A stretch of DNA of 64,000 bases from Liolophura sinensis (GCF_032854445.1 NC_088301.1:29746402-29810401), one strand, 5' to 3'; numbered from the stretch's first letter, positions 1 through 13,919 are shown. A program made the numbers and translations. Notes: generated by a model not told the origin, from the sequence alone.

Positions 1-1576
1 TTACATTGTATTCCATATACTAGTACACGAAAATCTTGTAATTCTCAGAGGGAACGTTGGAAGATTATTTGAGACAAGCTTGGTGGGGGGGGGGGGGAGA
101 TTAGTTTGTAATGGCGTTTCCCCATCCAAGTCGAATGATGCACGCCAATAACGAAACGTTGAATAACTTGCTTTCCCAAGTAAACTGCGAAATGAGGCTG
201 CTTTACATAAAGGTCCAGTACTCTGGGACAAGCATGACAAATACTTATTAGGCTACATAGTTACAGTACCGTTCCCACATGTTTCCATTCTAACTTTAGA
301 AATAAACTTACGTAGCTGAGAAGAGTTACAATTTTAGCAATCTTACCAATTATATTGAGAAAGATACTAAAAATCTCGCAAATGTTGCCAAACTAATTAA
401 ATATTCAACATAGATCTGACATTCTGGGATTAATTGATATAACATATGCACTGTGGAGTGGTATGAATTAACAGACAATTCTGTCTACAAGGGCAGATCA
501 TATCAGGAAATCAGTCTTCCGTTACTGTAAAATTACATTCTCATGCCTGTAGCCTCTGAAATTCGGCTGCATCAAAATGTGATGATGCACAATTAAAAGC
601 ATATTTTTGCGCTGAACTATTGTAGCTTGATAGAGAAAAAATACCCATGCATTAGAAGGTCAGGCAGAAGTACATGTTCGGGGAGGAATAGCATATACCT
701 CTTACAATTAGTACCAAACCATTCCCGAAGCCGGTTCCTATTCGCAAATAGACTATATCAATTACGAATGGGTTATTAGCTCATAGACAACCCTCAGCAT
801 ACGACCATGGAAGATAAAAGCTGTCTATCATTTTAGGCTACACAGCTTATATTAGAGACCTGGCCTTAGTGCGATCATACACCATGATTATTGACCCTAG
901 TGTTAGACACACAGCTTCAATGGCAGCTGTAGCCGTGTTAGAACATCGGATATACAGAGTAGTTACACAACAAGCTGTAAAACTGGTGGTCCATTGATAC
1001 AATAGGGAAATGTCATTTTCAAAATTGAAGAAATCAGCTGACTATACAAGACTTCCCTTTTAAATCAGTTCCTGTATATTTAGAGGCATATTGTCCGTCA
1101 TACACAGTGTACGAGTGCTGAATATGCAGACAGGTCGAAATGCCCAAATGAGATATATGTATTTACGTAAAAGGCATGAACAAAAAGTAGTAGATGAACT
1201 AATCTAACTCGATAATTCAGGAAGATAATCTTGGAAAGTTTCCCACAGCTTCAATACCAAGCGTAGACAGCAAACCTTGAGCCAATGTTTAAACTTTTGA
1301 CTTCATTCAACGAATTATTTTATACATGACATGACACCAAAGTTAAACGGTTACGTCAACGTCTGGACGACTGATTATACCGAGAGACTCCAGTTTTACA
1401 GCAGGTTGTAGCGCCACTATGGCGTCAAATGCAGCCTATGTACTGTCTTACCTTGCCTCGTATGGTCAGATGGCAGCAGACGAACCCCTAAGAAAAGTAG
1501 GGTCAGTATTACAGGGGTTCAAATGTCTAGTTTGGCAATACATATATGTGCATATAGAACAGTGTGAGCATGTATG

Positions 1577-1636
<60 letters not shown>

Positions 1637-4384
1637 ATGCCTACAATTCGTACAGGCCTATAAATATATGCAGCCAAAAAATAATCCAGTCAAAAATGTT
1701 TCTCTCCAACACACAGGTCTAATTGTCAGTTTGGACAGTTTCTGCTCACATCGACACGTAATCTTCGTGGCCTAAGGCAAACGGATGAAAGCCAGTTTTC
1801 GCTCCCATGGGATTGAGTAAATCGAGAACATTCATAACCGAATCTTTAGCCTATAAGAGCTCTTATACCATTTGTCTTCTGTCATCATAAAACAAAAGGA
1901 GTTCACACATTGAGAACATGGAGGACTTTGCGCTTTGCCGGCTCTGGGGGGAGAAATTGAAAAAGTTCAGAGCTCATATTTATCAAAGGTCTAAAGCCTT
2001 GAGCAAAAAATTCAAACAGAGCTACAATTAAAATCTTTTCTTCTCAGTAGTTTAAAATGTGCTCACGGATACTTTACTGCAGAACAATATACCCACACGC
2101 TTTGAGTTCTTTGAGTTTGGCTTTTTTAGGACTTGCAAAATGTGACTTAGGACTTAAATTGCTTAATAAATATGGGTCCTGGTCTTGTAATGTTTATATA
2201 TATATATATATGTGTGTGTGCATTTACGACGTATACTCAAGAATATTTCGCGTAAATGAAAGCGGTCAGGTTTACGGGTAGGTGAAACCGGAGGATCCCT
2301 GCGGGAAACCACTAACTTTTATCAGATACTAGGCAAACTCATGACTAGGCCGAACAGCTGAGACATACATGAACTCGCTACGTCGCTGGACAAAAGCTAG
2401 CCGATAAGCTGAGGTAAGCGATGGGGTTATTTTAAAGTACTTTCATGGCATGGGATTTTATCTAGTAAACAGCCTACGGATTATGATTCTAAAGACTACT
2501 TATTGTAAGACATGATGAATCAACCGATTAATGGGGAGAAATTCTCAAATGTGGCCAAAAGGAGGGGGTCTAGCAAAATTCCCGTCGTATATGCCAACTT
2601 CTTTTATGCTTGGCCTCCTTAAGGACATGACCAAACGGAAATAAGACATGCTCGTTATTACATAATACAATGCTATGCAGCCATTTAATAGTTAGTTCGC
2701 GGTGTCACAGATTAGATCTGATTGCTACAAACCCTTAGCCAGTGAAGTTGCTTGTAGGAATCGAGCTCCCGTTCTCTCGTTGGCTGCTATAGATCAGATG
2801 TTTTCGAGGTATCTTCCAGTATGATGCGTTGGTTTAACCAAGGTAAGGGCCAGTTTAGTTGATTCCTCAATCCATAAACTTGTAACCCGTCAAATACAAC
2901 ACTGGTAGATGCTAACCAGACCAACCAAATCAGCTGTTAATACAAGATGGATAATGTTTTATTTCCCAGTCAGCTTTAACCTTAAAGACGGTGAATCCAG
3001 TTAATTACAGCGGAACCTACACAGGTACGGGCTATACCGAGCTAATGTTGTCGTACAGGGCCTGTTGTCCCGCACAATGTCACTTGACAGGCTATAAAAC
3101 TGTCCCGTTTTATAAATATCGACGTCCATAACTGTTGTCTTTTCCCCAACTGGTCTTTCCTACCGTGTGTAACTTGGCCACCATGCGGGGTAGCCATACC
3201 AAAAGCACAGGCAACATGTATCTGGAAATATCTTCAAAACTAAATGACATTTTACATATGTAAGGCATTAGGAGTCTACATTTTAACTTAATAGCGCGAC
3301 TTGACCGGACCACGTGACAACATCGACAGTTTTGATATAAAAAAGTTGACACAAAACTTCCGGCACTGAGTCACAAGAAGTATGCGTTTTCACAGAACGT
3401 ACGTTGCGCAATGATAAGTATCTGTGAGCCCTACCCCACCGTTCCACCACAAATCCCAACCCAGTGTACGTCACACACCACGCCCCACTGACCGAACACT
3501 TCAAACTTGTGGTATGTAAGCTCGTATGCATTTGTTCTTTATTGTGGTATATATGTGTCGTATATATCTACTACAACGTGAAAGAACGAGACGTGAGGCT
3601 CTCTTGGGAAGGCGTTACGTGCAGCCCAATAAATTCTTTGCTTGAACTATGTCAGCATCTTTATATTTCGACCTGTTACAGAAACATTTGTATTGTTTAG
3701 ACATTTATTTCGACAGTGATGGCTTGGATTCGGTTGTTATGTCTACGAACTGACACCGTCATTTGGCCCGACCCCTTGGAACCCCCTGCAGCACACTCGC
3801 AATACAGCCTATACGTAAACTATAAAACTCGATACGCTTGGGTGAATTAGTTTTAAACATTCCTAGCACCACTGACTGTGTCAAAATGGCCGACAGGTAT
3901 TACTCCAAGCACCAGTCTTGAAATCCGTGAGGGATCAAACAAAACAGAATAACAATAACGTGTCAAAACAACTAGCTAGAAACAGGCCTGACTTCTCCTT
4001 ACCGTTAAGCACACCTGAGAGACTATCACTAGTCGATTTCGTTATGCAGATATGTCACATCCCGCCATGTATCTTTGTAACTTTAAAAGTAGAACATATA
4101 TGTAATGATAGACTGGTCCGTGAGATTTTGTCCCGTATTTCCCCGGTCACCACGTATATTCACCTCTGCCATTATAACACCTGATTTATAATCACAAGCC
4201 AGGATTAAATCTAAAAAATACACCGAGTGTGTTAACTCTCCTCTCAGCCCCTCGGGTTAGCGAGGACTCCCTGGAGAAGTTTTGTGCATCGTAAAGCTCC
4301 GTGCACAATCTAAGTCAACCTGTCACCCGTAGTGCGTACATATTTCCCCTTCCAACTCCATCAAGATAGAAACCAGAAACTTAC
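1..4384. other. No recognised gene; simple repeats
   Basis: I see no convincing exon here. The stretch holds a run of 13 G at 85-97, a TA microsatellite, a short TA/TG run near 2195-2220, and near 2230-2340 a decayed piece resembling the window's main SINE family (a 'tactcaagaatatttc' core). If the exon ending at 4385 is real, this is intronic sequence of a minus-strand gene. Confidence 0.5.
1580..1630. repeat. (TA)n microsatellite
   Basis: An uninterrupted alternating TA run of about 50 bases. It creates a meaningless Tyr-Ile repeat in one reading frame. Confidence 0.95.
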
Positions 4385-4435
4385 TCGACTCGCCGACCTC
4401 TTCGCCTTCTTCGAATCTTCTGATCGTCTCGCCAT
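4385..4435 (-). CDS. Candidate first coding exon, unknown gene
   Basis: An ATG is followed by 17 codons reading MARRSEDSKKAKRSASR, which run directly into a consensus donor GTAAGT in phase 0. The segment is richer in G, C and CpG than its surroundings, as expected near a promoter. The peptide is strongly basic; short basic N-termini of this kind occur in several cytoskeletal and EF-hand proteins, but no family can be assigned. The frame also stays open upstream of the ATG, so the true start could be earlier or this could be an internal exon. No following exon was found between here and position 1, so the gene would have to continue beyond the left edge. What is seen is only ATG plus open frame plus donor. 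Confidence 0.3.
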
Positions 4436-7400
4436 GTGTAATTCGTATCCAGAAAAGACTGAAAGGGCGTGAAAAATGTCAAAGAGATCACTACGCCGAC
4501 ATAACGCGTTGTTCGGCAGGTAAAATTAGGCCTCCAACTTCACAAAGGACTTAATGGCCGCTCGCTGTCCCTCCTCTGCTGACCTCGTTTAGGCAGGGCT
4601 GGCAGTTGTGGTGTCGCGCAGCCTGTGACAGTTGTCAAACACTGCAGCGGCTCTGCTCATGTGATCACCAATTGCTTTGCCCAGTGTGCAACTGGTACGG
4701 ATGCACTATCACTTGTACATAAAACAGCAGAACAGCCGTTTTAAGTGAGAAAAAGTGCTGTCACACTACACTGGTATTTCTACTACACATTTCCTACATC
4801 ACATGGACATACGCATCAGTATGTACACGTTGTCAGATCACTCCGTACAGTGCATGCTAGGTAACAGGGGTTCAATAGGTAAGGTCATGGCAAGTAAGCG
4901 TTTGCCTGCGTTTTGCAAAGGCAAGATTAGTTAAGATCAGTCAATTCATTTTTGCTCTCTCGCCGGTTATTTCGCTCGCTTAATTAACTAAATCTGGGTG
5001 TATTAATCTTAATCGGTTTAGTTAAATAAGCCTGCCCAGCACAAATCAAGAGACGAGGAGTTCTAGCACCCCCAAACGCTTGAGAGAAATACACTGAGTG
5101 TGTCCTATAGACGTGACTGTAGTCATGTGTGCGACAGCTGGCATATCGCCGCACATGGTGCACACAGCTTCGATTTTACATTTTATTGTCATTTTATTGT
5201 ACACTATTGACAAACTTCCAGTAAAAACAAAAACATCGGTGCACGATACAGGACACGATCAACACTGAGTGATATCCTACTGTAACAAATGTAACAAAAT
5301 CATAAACCCATACATAGATGAACAAATCATGTTACATGATAATTTATTCACTGAAATATATTCATTAAATGTGAATAAACGTTCTACATATCCTGTAGAC
5401 AACGTATACATATATTTTAAACAGCTATGTATGTATTTTAAGAAGTTTTAATATTTTATCTTTTTCATGAGTTTCAATACGCAAAAGAAATAAAAAGTCA
5501 TATTAAAGTAAGTCTTGTTGACAGTTTTTAATTATTTAATTGGTTTTTGTCTGTTATACTCAAGAATGTTTACGATGGACGCCAATGAAGATTATGTGTG
5601 GATAAGAGTCAGGTACGGACCATGCACCGCAACAAAAGCTTGAAAACAAATTTGAAAAAATAACATTGTTCTGGTCACTTTCAATCATGTATTTTACCTA
5701 GTAAGCTTTTAAAGACGTTCAACAACTTGCAGCAAGCCGAGGCTTTTGTTTTCAATTATACGCTGACAAATTAAACATTTGTTAAATTCTTTTGTAATGA
5801 TTAACTGCCTGTTGCCGCTGAGGTGTTTTGAGGCGGTGTCATTGAACTGATGACATGACTGGCATGAAGTATACACAATGGTCGATTTAAGGCTTCATAA
5901 ATCAATGGCATAAATATGTGCATTTTATGAGCTAATCTAGAGTTCCAGTACATACAGACTGCATGCAGGGATGTCAAGACACGTTTCTTCTGCTCACGGG
6001 CAGGTATTGACTAGCCGATAGTTCACTCGCAGCGGTGACGTCGGCCACGTGCGACACCAAGACGTAGCCAACGTTATAAGTACAATCCAATATCACTATT
6101 AAAGCTAGGAAGGGATTTTTGTGCATCAGTTTGCATGGATACTACAGCACGATTGTGTTTAAGAACAGTAAAACCTAAGAATCGTAAGTACTAAATCGTT
6201 GGAATAACCGTTGCCGCTGCCATGGTTTAACCGCTAGCCAGAGAACGTTTAAACCAACTCAATCACCAAACATAAAACGACCTTGAAGCCAGACTTCATA
6301 CCAAACTGGAGGTGTTCGATTTCTTCGGAAGAATATTTTACTAACAATCCCGGTAATGGATACCTAAAAATTATAATAGCATAGCTTACTGAATTCAAAA
6401 TTACATCCCCTAAACACTCGGATACTGCCGTAATGCTAATGTGCCGCATACCGACATAGATTGATTGCCAGTTTAATTGTTATAAGCCTGGGTGTGAATC
6501 TCCATACATACAGCACTAATTATTATTACGTATGATTAACATTTGGGCATTTACATGACTAATCCTGTCACCGGCAGCCAAACACAGCTTACTGTTGTGC
6601 AAACCGTACAGTTGTATACAACAACAGATTGCAGATGTATACAGGCAAAGAATGTCAAACAATTGGGTGATATCATTAAACTACGTGTACATGGAAACGG
6701 CCAGGTTGAGAGGTATGAGAAAGGCCAGGTTGCCTATAAAGTCGTGCAATTCCAACGCACAACACTACACCACCATCAGCTCTCATTCCGAGCTACTCCT
6801 GGTCATTACCTGCATGTACAGTGTAGGCCTAATAAGCGATATGACAATAACACCTTGTTCCCTTCACTAGCTAGCCATGTTGATAACAGCTAGTACGGAT
6901 GGTTAGCATCTCACAGCATGTTTCTATATTTACTGCTCTGCCATTTTCTCGACTGACATTCAGAAGGCTTCTCCTGAAATAAGGTTGCATGTGCTTGATA
7001 ATATAAAACACATGAGGGCTACAACATGTATGCATGTATACAAAGTAAGAAGAATACAGGGAGTTAGATACACACACAGGGTAAACAGCTGTGAAGGGGT
7101 GGGGGGGGGGGGGTGCCAAAATTGAAAAACAGCTAAACAACAATATCATATTGAAAACAAACGTTAAAGTTCGACTAGTTCGTGTTAAACACCGTGCTCA
7201 CGAATCGTTCACTTCTGTGACTATTGTCAGGGTTATGAGCGGAGGAACAGGAGTTCCTGGTTTAAACCAGGAACCTTTGCGAAATAACCGACACACCTCC
7301 TGACATAGGGCCGCCCAGATACCACCTTTATAGTCAATGGAACACTCGTTTAATGTAAATCTCGTTCTGGCCCCGGCTATTCAAAACTATTTTAGACTTA

Positions 7401-8111
7401 ATACCAGATTTAACTATAAGCCAAATCATAAATTTTGTACTTTACCCATGATTTTGGGCTAAAGGTATATTAAATATAAACTAAACCTGCTTCTGTTACA
7501 CGTTGACTATGGACAACTGCATAGGCTGCTGAGTTTGGCTCAAATTTTAATATAAAATATGACTTAATAAAAGTATTAGCTATTACAATTTTGTACCATC
7601 GGTCCCTAGATTATGCACAAAATCACAGCGATGGCACTGTTTAAAGGCTTCTGGATAATTGTGCTGCAGTACAGGCCGCTAACCACTGGGCAACTGAGGC
7701 TCCATAATTTATTGTTCCATTCACAGAAAATGATGAGCAATATAGAGCCTCCATTGTAGACAAAATGAAGGAACTGCCTATATTGCAAACAAGTAACCGC
7801 TAGGACTCGGGCGGCAGCAAAAGGGCACTCAAGATGCCTGTCATCGGTGACAAGGTTAATGAAACCTCTAGACATATGTCGCTATCCTGCTGCTTTTTCC
7901 AAGCCACATATCTGACATTATCATAGTAAATAACCCGTGATGGTTTTTATGCTATGAAGGCGGGCGCATAAGCGCTGAAGTGTACGCACAGTGGCATTCC
8001 GTGTGTACGTACCAAACGCCAAGCGTTGCAGAGGGGTTTTCTCTTTGTGCCATGAAGATGCCCGTGTATATCAACCCTCAAAACTCGACGGACCGGAAAC
8101 GTCCCGTTTCA
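4436..8111. other. No recognised gene
   Basis: Nothing assignable was found. The stretch contains a SINE-like core near 5555-5625, a G run near 7102-7112, and a plus-strand open frame at 6555-6893 with no family resemblance. An ATG-to-GTAAGT segment on the plus strand near 6132-6184 is too short to interpret. Confidence 0.4.
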
Positions 8112-8129
8112 AAAGTTGACGTCAACTTT
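8112..8129. promoter_or_regulatory. 18-bp perfect palindrome with CRE core
   Basis: AAAGTTGACGTCAACTTT is its own reverse complement. Its centre is TGACGTCA, the full cAMP-response element bound by CREB/ATF bZIP dimers. Two more perfect copies lie about 200 bases downstream. The regulatory role is inferred. Confidence 0.4.
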
Positions 8130-8305
8130 CTGCGTCGAATTATTTACATGTTAAAGCCCCTTTTAAAACTCTTCACTATATGATAAACACGACACTGGGT
8201 TAAAGTAATAATGGTTTTTACCATGGAAGCAAACGTAGCACAAATTTATGATAGCTATCATCCTCTACGTGACTATTTTCACATGTCAGCACTCACCAGC
8301 ACGTA

Positions 8306-8365
8306 ACGTCAGTTTGTTCATGATGACGTCAGTTTGTTCATGATGACGTCAGTTTGTTCATGGGT
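8306..8365. repeat. 20-bp x 3 tandem repeat carrying CREs
   Basis: Three consecutive copies of a 20-bp unit built on 'acgtcagtttgttcatgatg'. The junctions create perfect TGACGTCA sites at 8324-8331 and 8344-8351 and a near-match (TAACGTCA) at 8304-8311, so the sites are phased at 20 bp, about two helical turns. Confidence 0.85.
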
Positions 8366-9209
8366 GTATCTGTCCGACTATTTGACATTCAACGTTGTAC
8401 GTAGTAGGAAATCCAAAGTATAATAGCATATTCAACCTGCTCACAAAGCACAAAGTCGACACGGACTTTCCAAATACCACGTCTGTTTTTAAATGGAATT
8501 AACTCAACGTCATGTCATCACGTGAAAGAACATGTGATGGCGGAACTGCACGGAAATGAGAGCGCTTTCGTCAAGAAGCATGTATATACCTGTTGACCGG
8601 AACATACAAGATGAAGGAACAGGTGCCTGTGGACTGATTATCTGTTCATCGATGCATGTATTTACCAGCTCAAGGTAATAATTAAGATTTTATGATGGCA
8701 GATAAAATCTCATGGCCAGACTCTGGTTCCTATCTGATGTCAGTGAAGTTGACCAGTTTGGTGCGGTAGTACACCGCAAAATCTGCTGTCATCTTCATTG
8801 GCGAAGCTACTGACGGTCGTATGTGTACAAAGTTCTGAAACAGGACAGACATCTACTATACATAATCGTTTTTTAATATAACATTTGTTCCATCATGTAC
8901 ACTACCATGCAGTTTTTGTTGTCTAGTTTTCAGCCCTGTTCATACTTGTGTTTTGCGTCACGTTATGAACAGCACGAGTTTTTGCAAGATGAACAGACAG
9001 TACTTTTGAAGGACACAGGTTATGGGAAGCGGGTCCTGTTGTAAGAGTATACTATACATGTGAAGACTGCCCCGCTCTAGGATTATTGTCCTTAGGCAAG
9101 ATGGCGGTTATGAGGAGTCAGTAGATTATACACGAGAACGCTGTCTTGCTCTTGGACTTAGTTATAAGATGATTGTCCTTTCGCAGGATGCAGGTTATTA
9201 GTGCTCCTT
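8366..9209. other. No recognised gene
   Basis: Unique-looking sequence without a supportable exon. Its right end grades into the minisatellite that follows. Confidence 0.4.
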
Positions 9210-9860
9210 TATATAGGATATATGCTATAATAAGTCCTGTAGTAGGATGCAAGTTATCAGAAGAATGTCCCGCGCTAAAATGCGGGATATACCAGAAGAC
9301 TGTCCAGATGTAGGATGCAGATTATCAGAAGAATGTCTGAATGAAGGGTGCAGAAAATACGAGAAGACTGCCCTATGGCAGGATGCGGGATATACGAGAA
9401 GACTGTAATGTTATAGGGTGCAGGACGACTGCTGTTACAAGATTGAGATTATCAGAAGAATGTCCCGCTATAGGATACAGGATTTACAAGAAGACTGTCC
9501 TATGGTAGGATGCAGATTATCAGAAGATTGTGCTGTTGTAGGATGCAGGATATGCTAGAAGACTGCTGTTGTCGGATGTAGGCTATGCTAGAAGACTTCT
9601 GTTGTAGGATGCAGGATATGCTAGAAGACTGCTGTTGTAGGATGCAGAATATGCTAGAAGGCTGCGTTGTTGTAGGATGCAGGATATGCTAGAAGACTTC
9701 TGTTGTAGGATGCAGGATATGCTAGAGGACTTCTGTTGTAGGATGCAGGATATGCTAGAGGACTGCTGTTGTAGGATGTAGGATATGCGAGAAGACTGTT
9801 CTGTTGTAGGATGTAGGATATGCTAGAAGAATGTCCGCTGTAGGATGCAGGATATACGAG
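9210..9860. repeat. 33-bp minisatellite
   Basis: A degenerate tandem array whose best-preserved part (about 9530-9860) has a 33-bp unit containing 'tgttgtaggatgcaggata' followed by 'tgctagaagac'. The left part is more diverged, with 'cagaagaatgtc' variants, which suggests the array grew from the right. Nothing indicates coding. Confidence 0.9.
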
Positions 9861-9869
9861 TAGGCAGTG

Positions 9870-12800
9870 CTGTTGCAGGGAGCTAAATATGACAAGCTTA
9901 CTAACGGAATTTCAATGAGAGGAAAATCTAGTCTAGAACTACAGGTAGAGGAGAAGAATCTCCTCATGCACGTGAACGAAGCCTTGAGAATCTGCAGTCC
10001 CATAGGGAGCATGTATGTCACCAAGGCACACACACACGTATGATTGTCTGGATGGCCCTGGCAAGGTGTTCTGTCGGGTATGGAAATCTTCCCGGACGTG
10101 GGGATAATTTACCTGGTTATGTATGATAATGAAAACCAGGGAATCGTCTACCAGCACAAATAATATATGGCTTGTATGAATACATATTACTGGAAATTTA
10201 TTCATTTTCCAAAATGAATCCGGGATTCCCTTCGTCTGGTTGTCTCCGCACAGCATCACAATGCTTATTGGAATGTCAAGACAGTCAATAAAATATATCT
10301 ACAATGTATGTAAATATATCTTCCTTGTCATGTTGGGTTTTTTAAACTTTAATATTATTATCCACATATTTATATTTGTACCCATGTGCGAGTACGTATG
10401 TATTTATTAGTCGTGTTCATTGCCATTTGAGGAGATATTCAGGAGATTGAAGTTTGGCTGTGAGAAAGCCTCCCAGATAAGTGAAGACTTAAATCAAGAG
10501 TTGAATGTTACCTAATTTGCGAGATAAAATTGTACAATACTTACACGAATCCTAGCAGCTAAATAATGTTTTAACACTGTGTATACTGCGCCACGGTGTA
10601 AGCTATAAAGTACACTCCTGGTGTACAGAGACCGTGATTGATCGTGTTACTGGGATAAGAGGAAATGTCATCCACTCGAGTCGTCGCGTGAAGATATCAC
10701 CGCTATAAAACCATACCACAGCCAGGGTATGTAGTATAACTGTGAGATAAGAGTATGTAGTACAACTGTGAGATAAGACTATATAGTCGTTGAGCCGACT
10801 TCTAGTCCGCTCTGTGGTGGGGATATTTGGTAGTTTGTCAGGTGTTAGACCCAATGTTATTTCATGTAAAGTAGCTTTCAGGTATCCCCATCATCACTTG
10901 TCATCTTAGACCAGTCTTTGAGAGGGGCATGAGACAGAGCTGTACGCATATCTGATCAAGGCGTTGGGCGTGGGTTTGACCCGGACAAGCCCAAAACTGG
11001 TTGAGCGCAAAAGCTTGTGGAAAGCTTAAAACCAAGAAGTATTAATCAAACAAGTGGTAAACGGAATGAGTTGCTCGCTGTACCCCTTTACTGACGAAGG
11101 CTCAGCAGAAAAACTCCGAGTAGGCTGTACTTTGTACGACTTACCTGTATGTCATTTGACTCCAGTGACAGATATCCCAGGCTATCCGGCAGATCTTCTT
11201 TTGGGCCCATCAGGATATTTCCGTTCATTTAGCTTCACTTATCTGAAGATTGCACTGCTCTTTGACACCTGGCAATTGTAGGGAGTTTTCGCACGACGGG
11301 CAGCAGCTGTCCGGCATTAGCCCACCCCCGAGATATGGCTGATCACGCATAGCCTTGGCTTACAGTACATCAAGAGCATTCAGCCAAGCTAACGAATTTA
11401 CACGACTGCCATAGCATTCGTTTCAAATATTCTGTTGAGAAATTTTGCAATTAAAATTGAAAAGTAGCCAGATTTTTCCTCAAAAAGACACTTCACTGCG
11501 AGTACTAATTCGTTTGCCTACGTTTGTATCAATGCATTGTGTGCCAGCATAAATAGCCGTCAACTAGCTTCCAACAGTACAATATAATCATATATACCGT
11601 ACAGGAGCTTATCTCATTTTTCTAGTGGTAACGCGCAGTGATCACACAGTTTATGCTGGTGAACAATTCGCTTTCAACACGTCAGGGTTTACTGTTCAGT
11701 AGTCTGTTTGCCCCTTCAGCCGATAAGCCAGCCGCTGTTACAGTAAAAAAACAGAAAAAAGAAAAAATGCCCTACATAGAAAAGCACGAGTAACTGGGTC
11801 TAGTGAAAACATCTGGCAAAGTCGGCACTCCCGTGGGTCGGGCTCGCCTCCCAGGCTCCTTCCCTTGAGCTTCTCGGGTTGTGTTAACTAACAAAACATT
11901 GAACTATTGATCATTTCTTCTGTCGATTGATCCGATTTGCTGGTTGTGATCCAAGCGTTTCCGCCTCTCCTTCAGCCTCTCTCCTTGTAACATGTGTAAA
12001 GCCCTTGGGCAAGTCCGTTCAGATTAAGCCGCATTTCCGGGCCGCGACGGATAAATCAGAAACCTGAACTGGTCCCAAATTTGAGTGGTACAAAGTCTGG
12101 ACTTTTCCAAGACATGCCAAGTTCTTCACTTGATAAACTGACCAAAGCCTAACACCTGATCAAAGGTGAAGAGGAAATATTGGTTAGGCTAGTACATCCT
12201 TGTATCTTTTATCTAAATTCTTGCATCACAGCCATTCATATCCTTCGACATTCTACAGATTCAAAGTAATTACCCTTTCCTAGATTAAATGGCTTCTCTA
12301 TATACACACACTGGCCACAAATTGAAGTAACTAGATTCCTGTCATTACAAGCGAACGAATGTTTCGGAGCTGAACCATATACTCGGATCAAGTCTTAAGA
12401 CGCATAAAGTTCTCTGCACATGCTCAACGTCTGATTTTTGCCCATTTGTTTTCCCCACGTTGTTCTCTGGGGTCTGGGTGAGTAAAGAAGGTTAGCGTCA
12501 CGAGTAGTCCGGCCCGACGCTGCCTCTGGATGCAGACACAGCCACTATGAGCTCGCTAGGCACGAGCGGAGCGCGAATCAATGGATGGGTAGGCGGGGCA
12601 GCAGCCCGTGACCCACATAGAAAACACAGCCGATTAATGCATCGATCTGAACAGTCGCGTAACATCGATCTTTTAATTTATTTGTCGTTTCCGAAAGACC
12701 TGCGGATTTGTGAATTAGTCTCGTAGTGAAGCCATCAATTTTAACCAAGTTCGATACACAGAAACTGCGATCATTAAGTATTTATATTCCCATCTGCTCA

Positions 12801-13782
12801 GACGTTTATACTTTGCCAACTCGGTAGTCCGCCAATAGTCTTTAGGGTACGGACACACTTTGTAATCTATTCTAACTCGTCTTCAACAATAAAGCATGGC
12901 AATTCCATTCACCCAGATTCCCATGTAGCAGTATCGCTACTCTGTGAAGTCCATGATACCCTGACCAGGACAAGGCTATCTAATTTGTCGGCTACATGCG
13001 AGTCAGTTTGCGAACAAAGATTGAAGTTATTACTTGGCCTGTTTGCGCCTCCTACTCAACGTGTAGTCGCACAATGATCAAGATGACGAATGAATAAATA
13101 AAAGCCCGATGTTGATCCCCACCGTTCCCGAACTGTTGATTGACTAGCTACAACTGAAGAGTTCTTGTATCAGAAAAAGAGCTCCCGGCGCTGAACGTTG
13201 ATTCCCCGATGATACTTCAGAGCAGTGCATAGCCGCCCCGTGTCAATGATATGCTTCCTTACCGGATCAAAGGGCGTACCATTCTCAGCCCAGCTTCTAT
13301 ACGAAACAACATCGCGGCTGGCTTTTCACGAATAATTTACACAATCCTGTTGATGACATCTACTTAGGTGAGCAAGGCTTAGGCAAAAGGTAATCAACAG
13401 TAAAGTCCCTTTAGTTCATGTTACAAGCATGTCTTTTCTCATGCGACATTTGGTACCTCTCTGACGGACAATTTGAGTCAGCTCTTTGAAACAGAACTGT
13501 AAAGGTTACTATATGGCACAATTTGTAGATGAAGTGCTGTAGTCGATAGGACATGTCAACTGAGGGCCCCAAGCCATGGCGCTAAGCGAACACGCTGATA
13601 AAGGTAATGATGTAGTTCACTTAATGAGATCCGTCGACAATCGAAGCATACTGCCGCATATTCATTCCTCAATCGATATTAAGGAGCTTATGACCATGGA
13701 CAACTTTTCTCTCTGTCTCTCCTCTCCAAGCGCAGAAGTGTCCTCTCAAAGAGAAAGGCAGCAACAGTTACCTGCCCGACGC
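9870..13782. other. No recognised gene apart from one candidate exon
   Basis: Apart from the candidate exon at 11145-11228, I see no supportable gene. Around 12450-12630 the sequence is locally CpG-rich and could be a promoter or an unmethylated island, but no transcript feature confirms it. Confidence 0.4.
11145..11228 (-). CDS. Candidate first coding exon, unknown gene
   Basis: A stop codon is followed at once by an ATG and 28 open codons (start MNGNILMGPKEDLPDSL, end SLESNDIQ). The segment ends exactly at CAG|GTAAGT, a consensus donor, in phase 0. A second in-frame ATG is at codon 7. The peptide is acidic and leucine-rich, with no recognised family. The opposite strand also has an open frame here (11054-11281), so an unrelated chance frame cannot be excluded. 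It may belong with the other minus-strand ATG-to-donor segments at 19553 and 4435, which end in the same phase. Confidence 0.22.
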
Positions 13783-13919
13783 ATGGTTCTGTTAATTGGT
13801 CTTCTATGGTTCCTTTTTTGTAGGTTGAAGTCTACCGTCGCCAGTGAGACGGATGATCAAACTGAATTTGCTAGCTATCAGCGTTTACATGGTTCGCTGG
13901 AGAGAAGGTTGTTATTTGA
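13783..13919 (+). CDS. Candidate signal-peptide first exon, unknown gene
   Basis: An open frame runs from an ATG at 13576 to a donor (TTTGA|GTGAGT) after 13919. The internal ATG at 13783 is the better start because it gives a classic signal peptide: a hydrophobic core MVLLIGLLWFLFC, then RLKSTVA with small residues suited to cleavage, then an acidic stretch SETDDQTEF. From 13783 there are 45 codons plus two bases (phase 2), ending LERRLLF. A secreted or membrane protein N-terminus is inferred. The 'LERRLL' end loosely recalls the N-terminal helix of Cys-loop ligand-gated channels, but no matching second exon (RPV motif) was found. The small exon candidate at 18015 fits the phase. Confidence 0.35.

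Noticed and set aside
6555-6893. Plus-strand open frame of about 113 codons
   Set aside because: No ATG context, splice sites or family resemblance; the length is within chance for 64 kb.
7980-8183. Plus-strand frame ending KVDVNFLRRIIYMLKPLLKLF, recalling the N-terminus of ABCD transporters
   Set aside because: No donor follows before the stop, no downstream transporter exons are seen, and it overlaps the CRE palindrome.
13783-13919. Idea that this exon begins a nicotinic-type ligand-gated channel
   Set aside because: Only the LERRLL end is suggestive; no exon with RPV or the Cys-loop was found in the following 6 kb.
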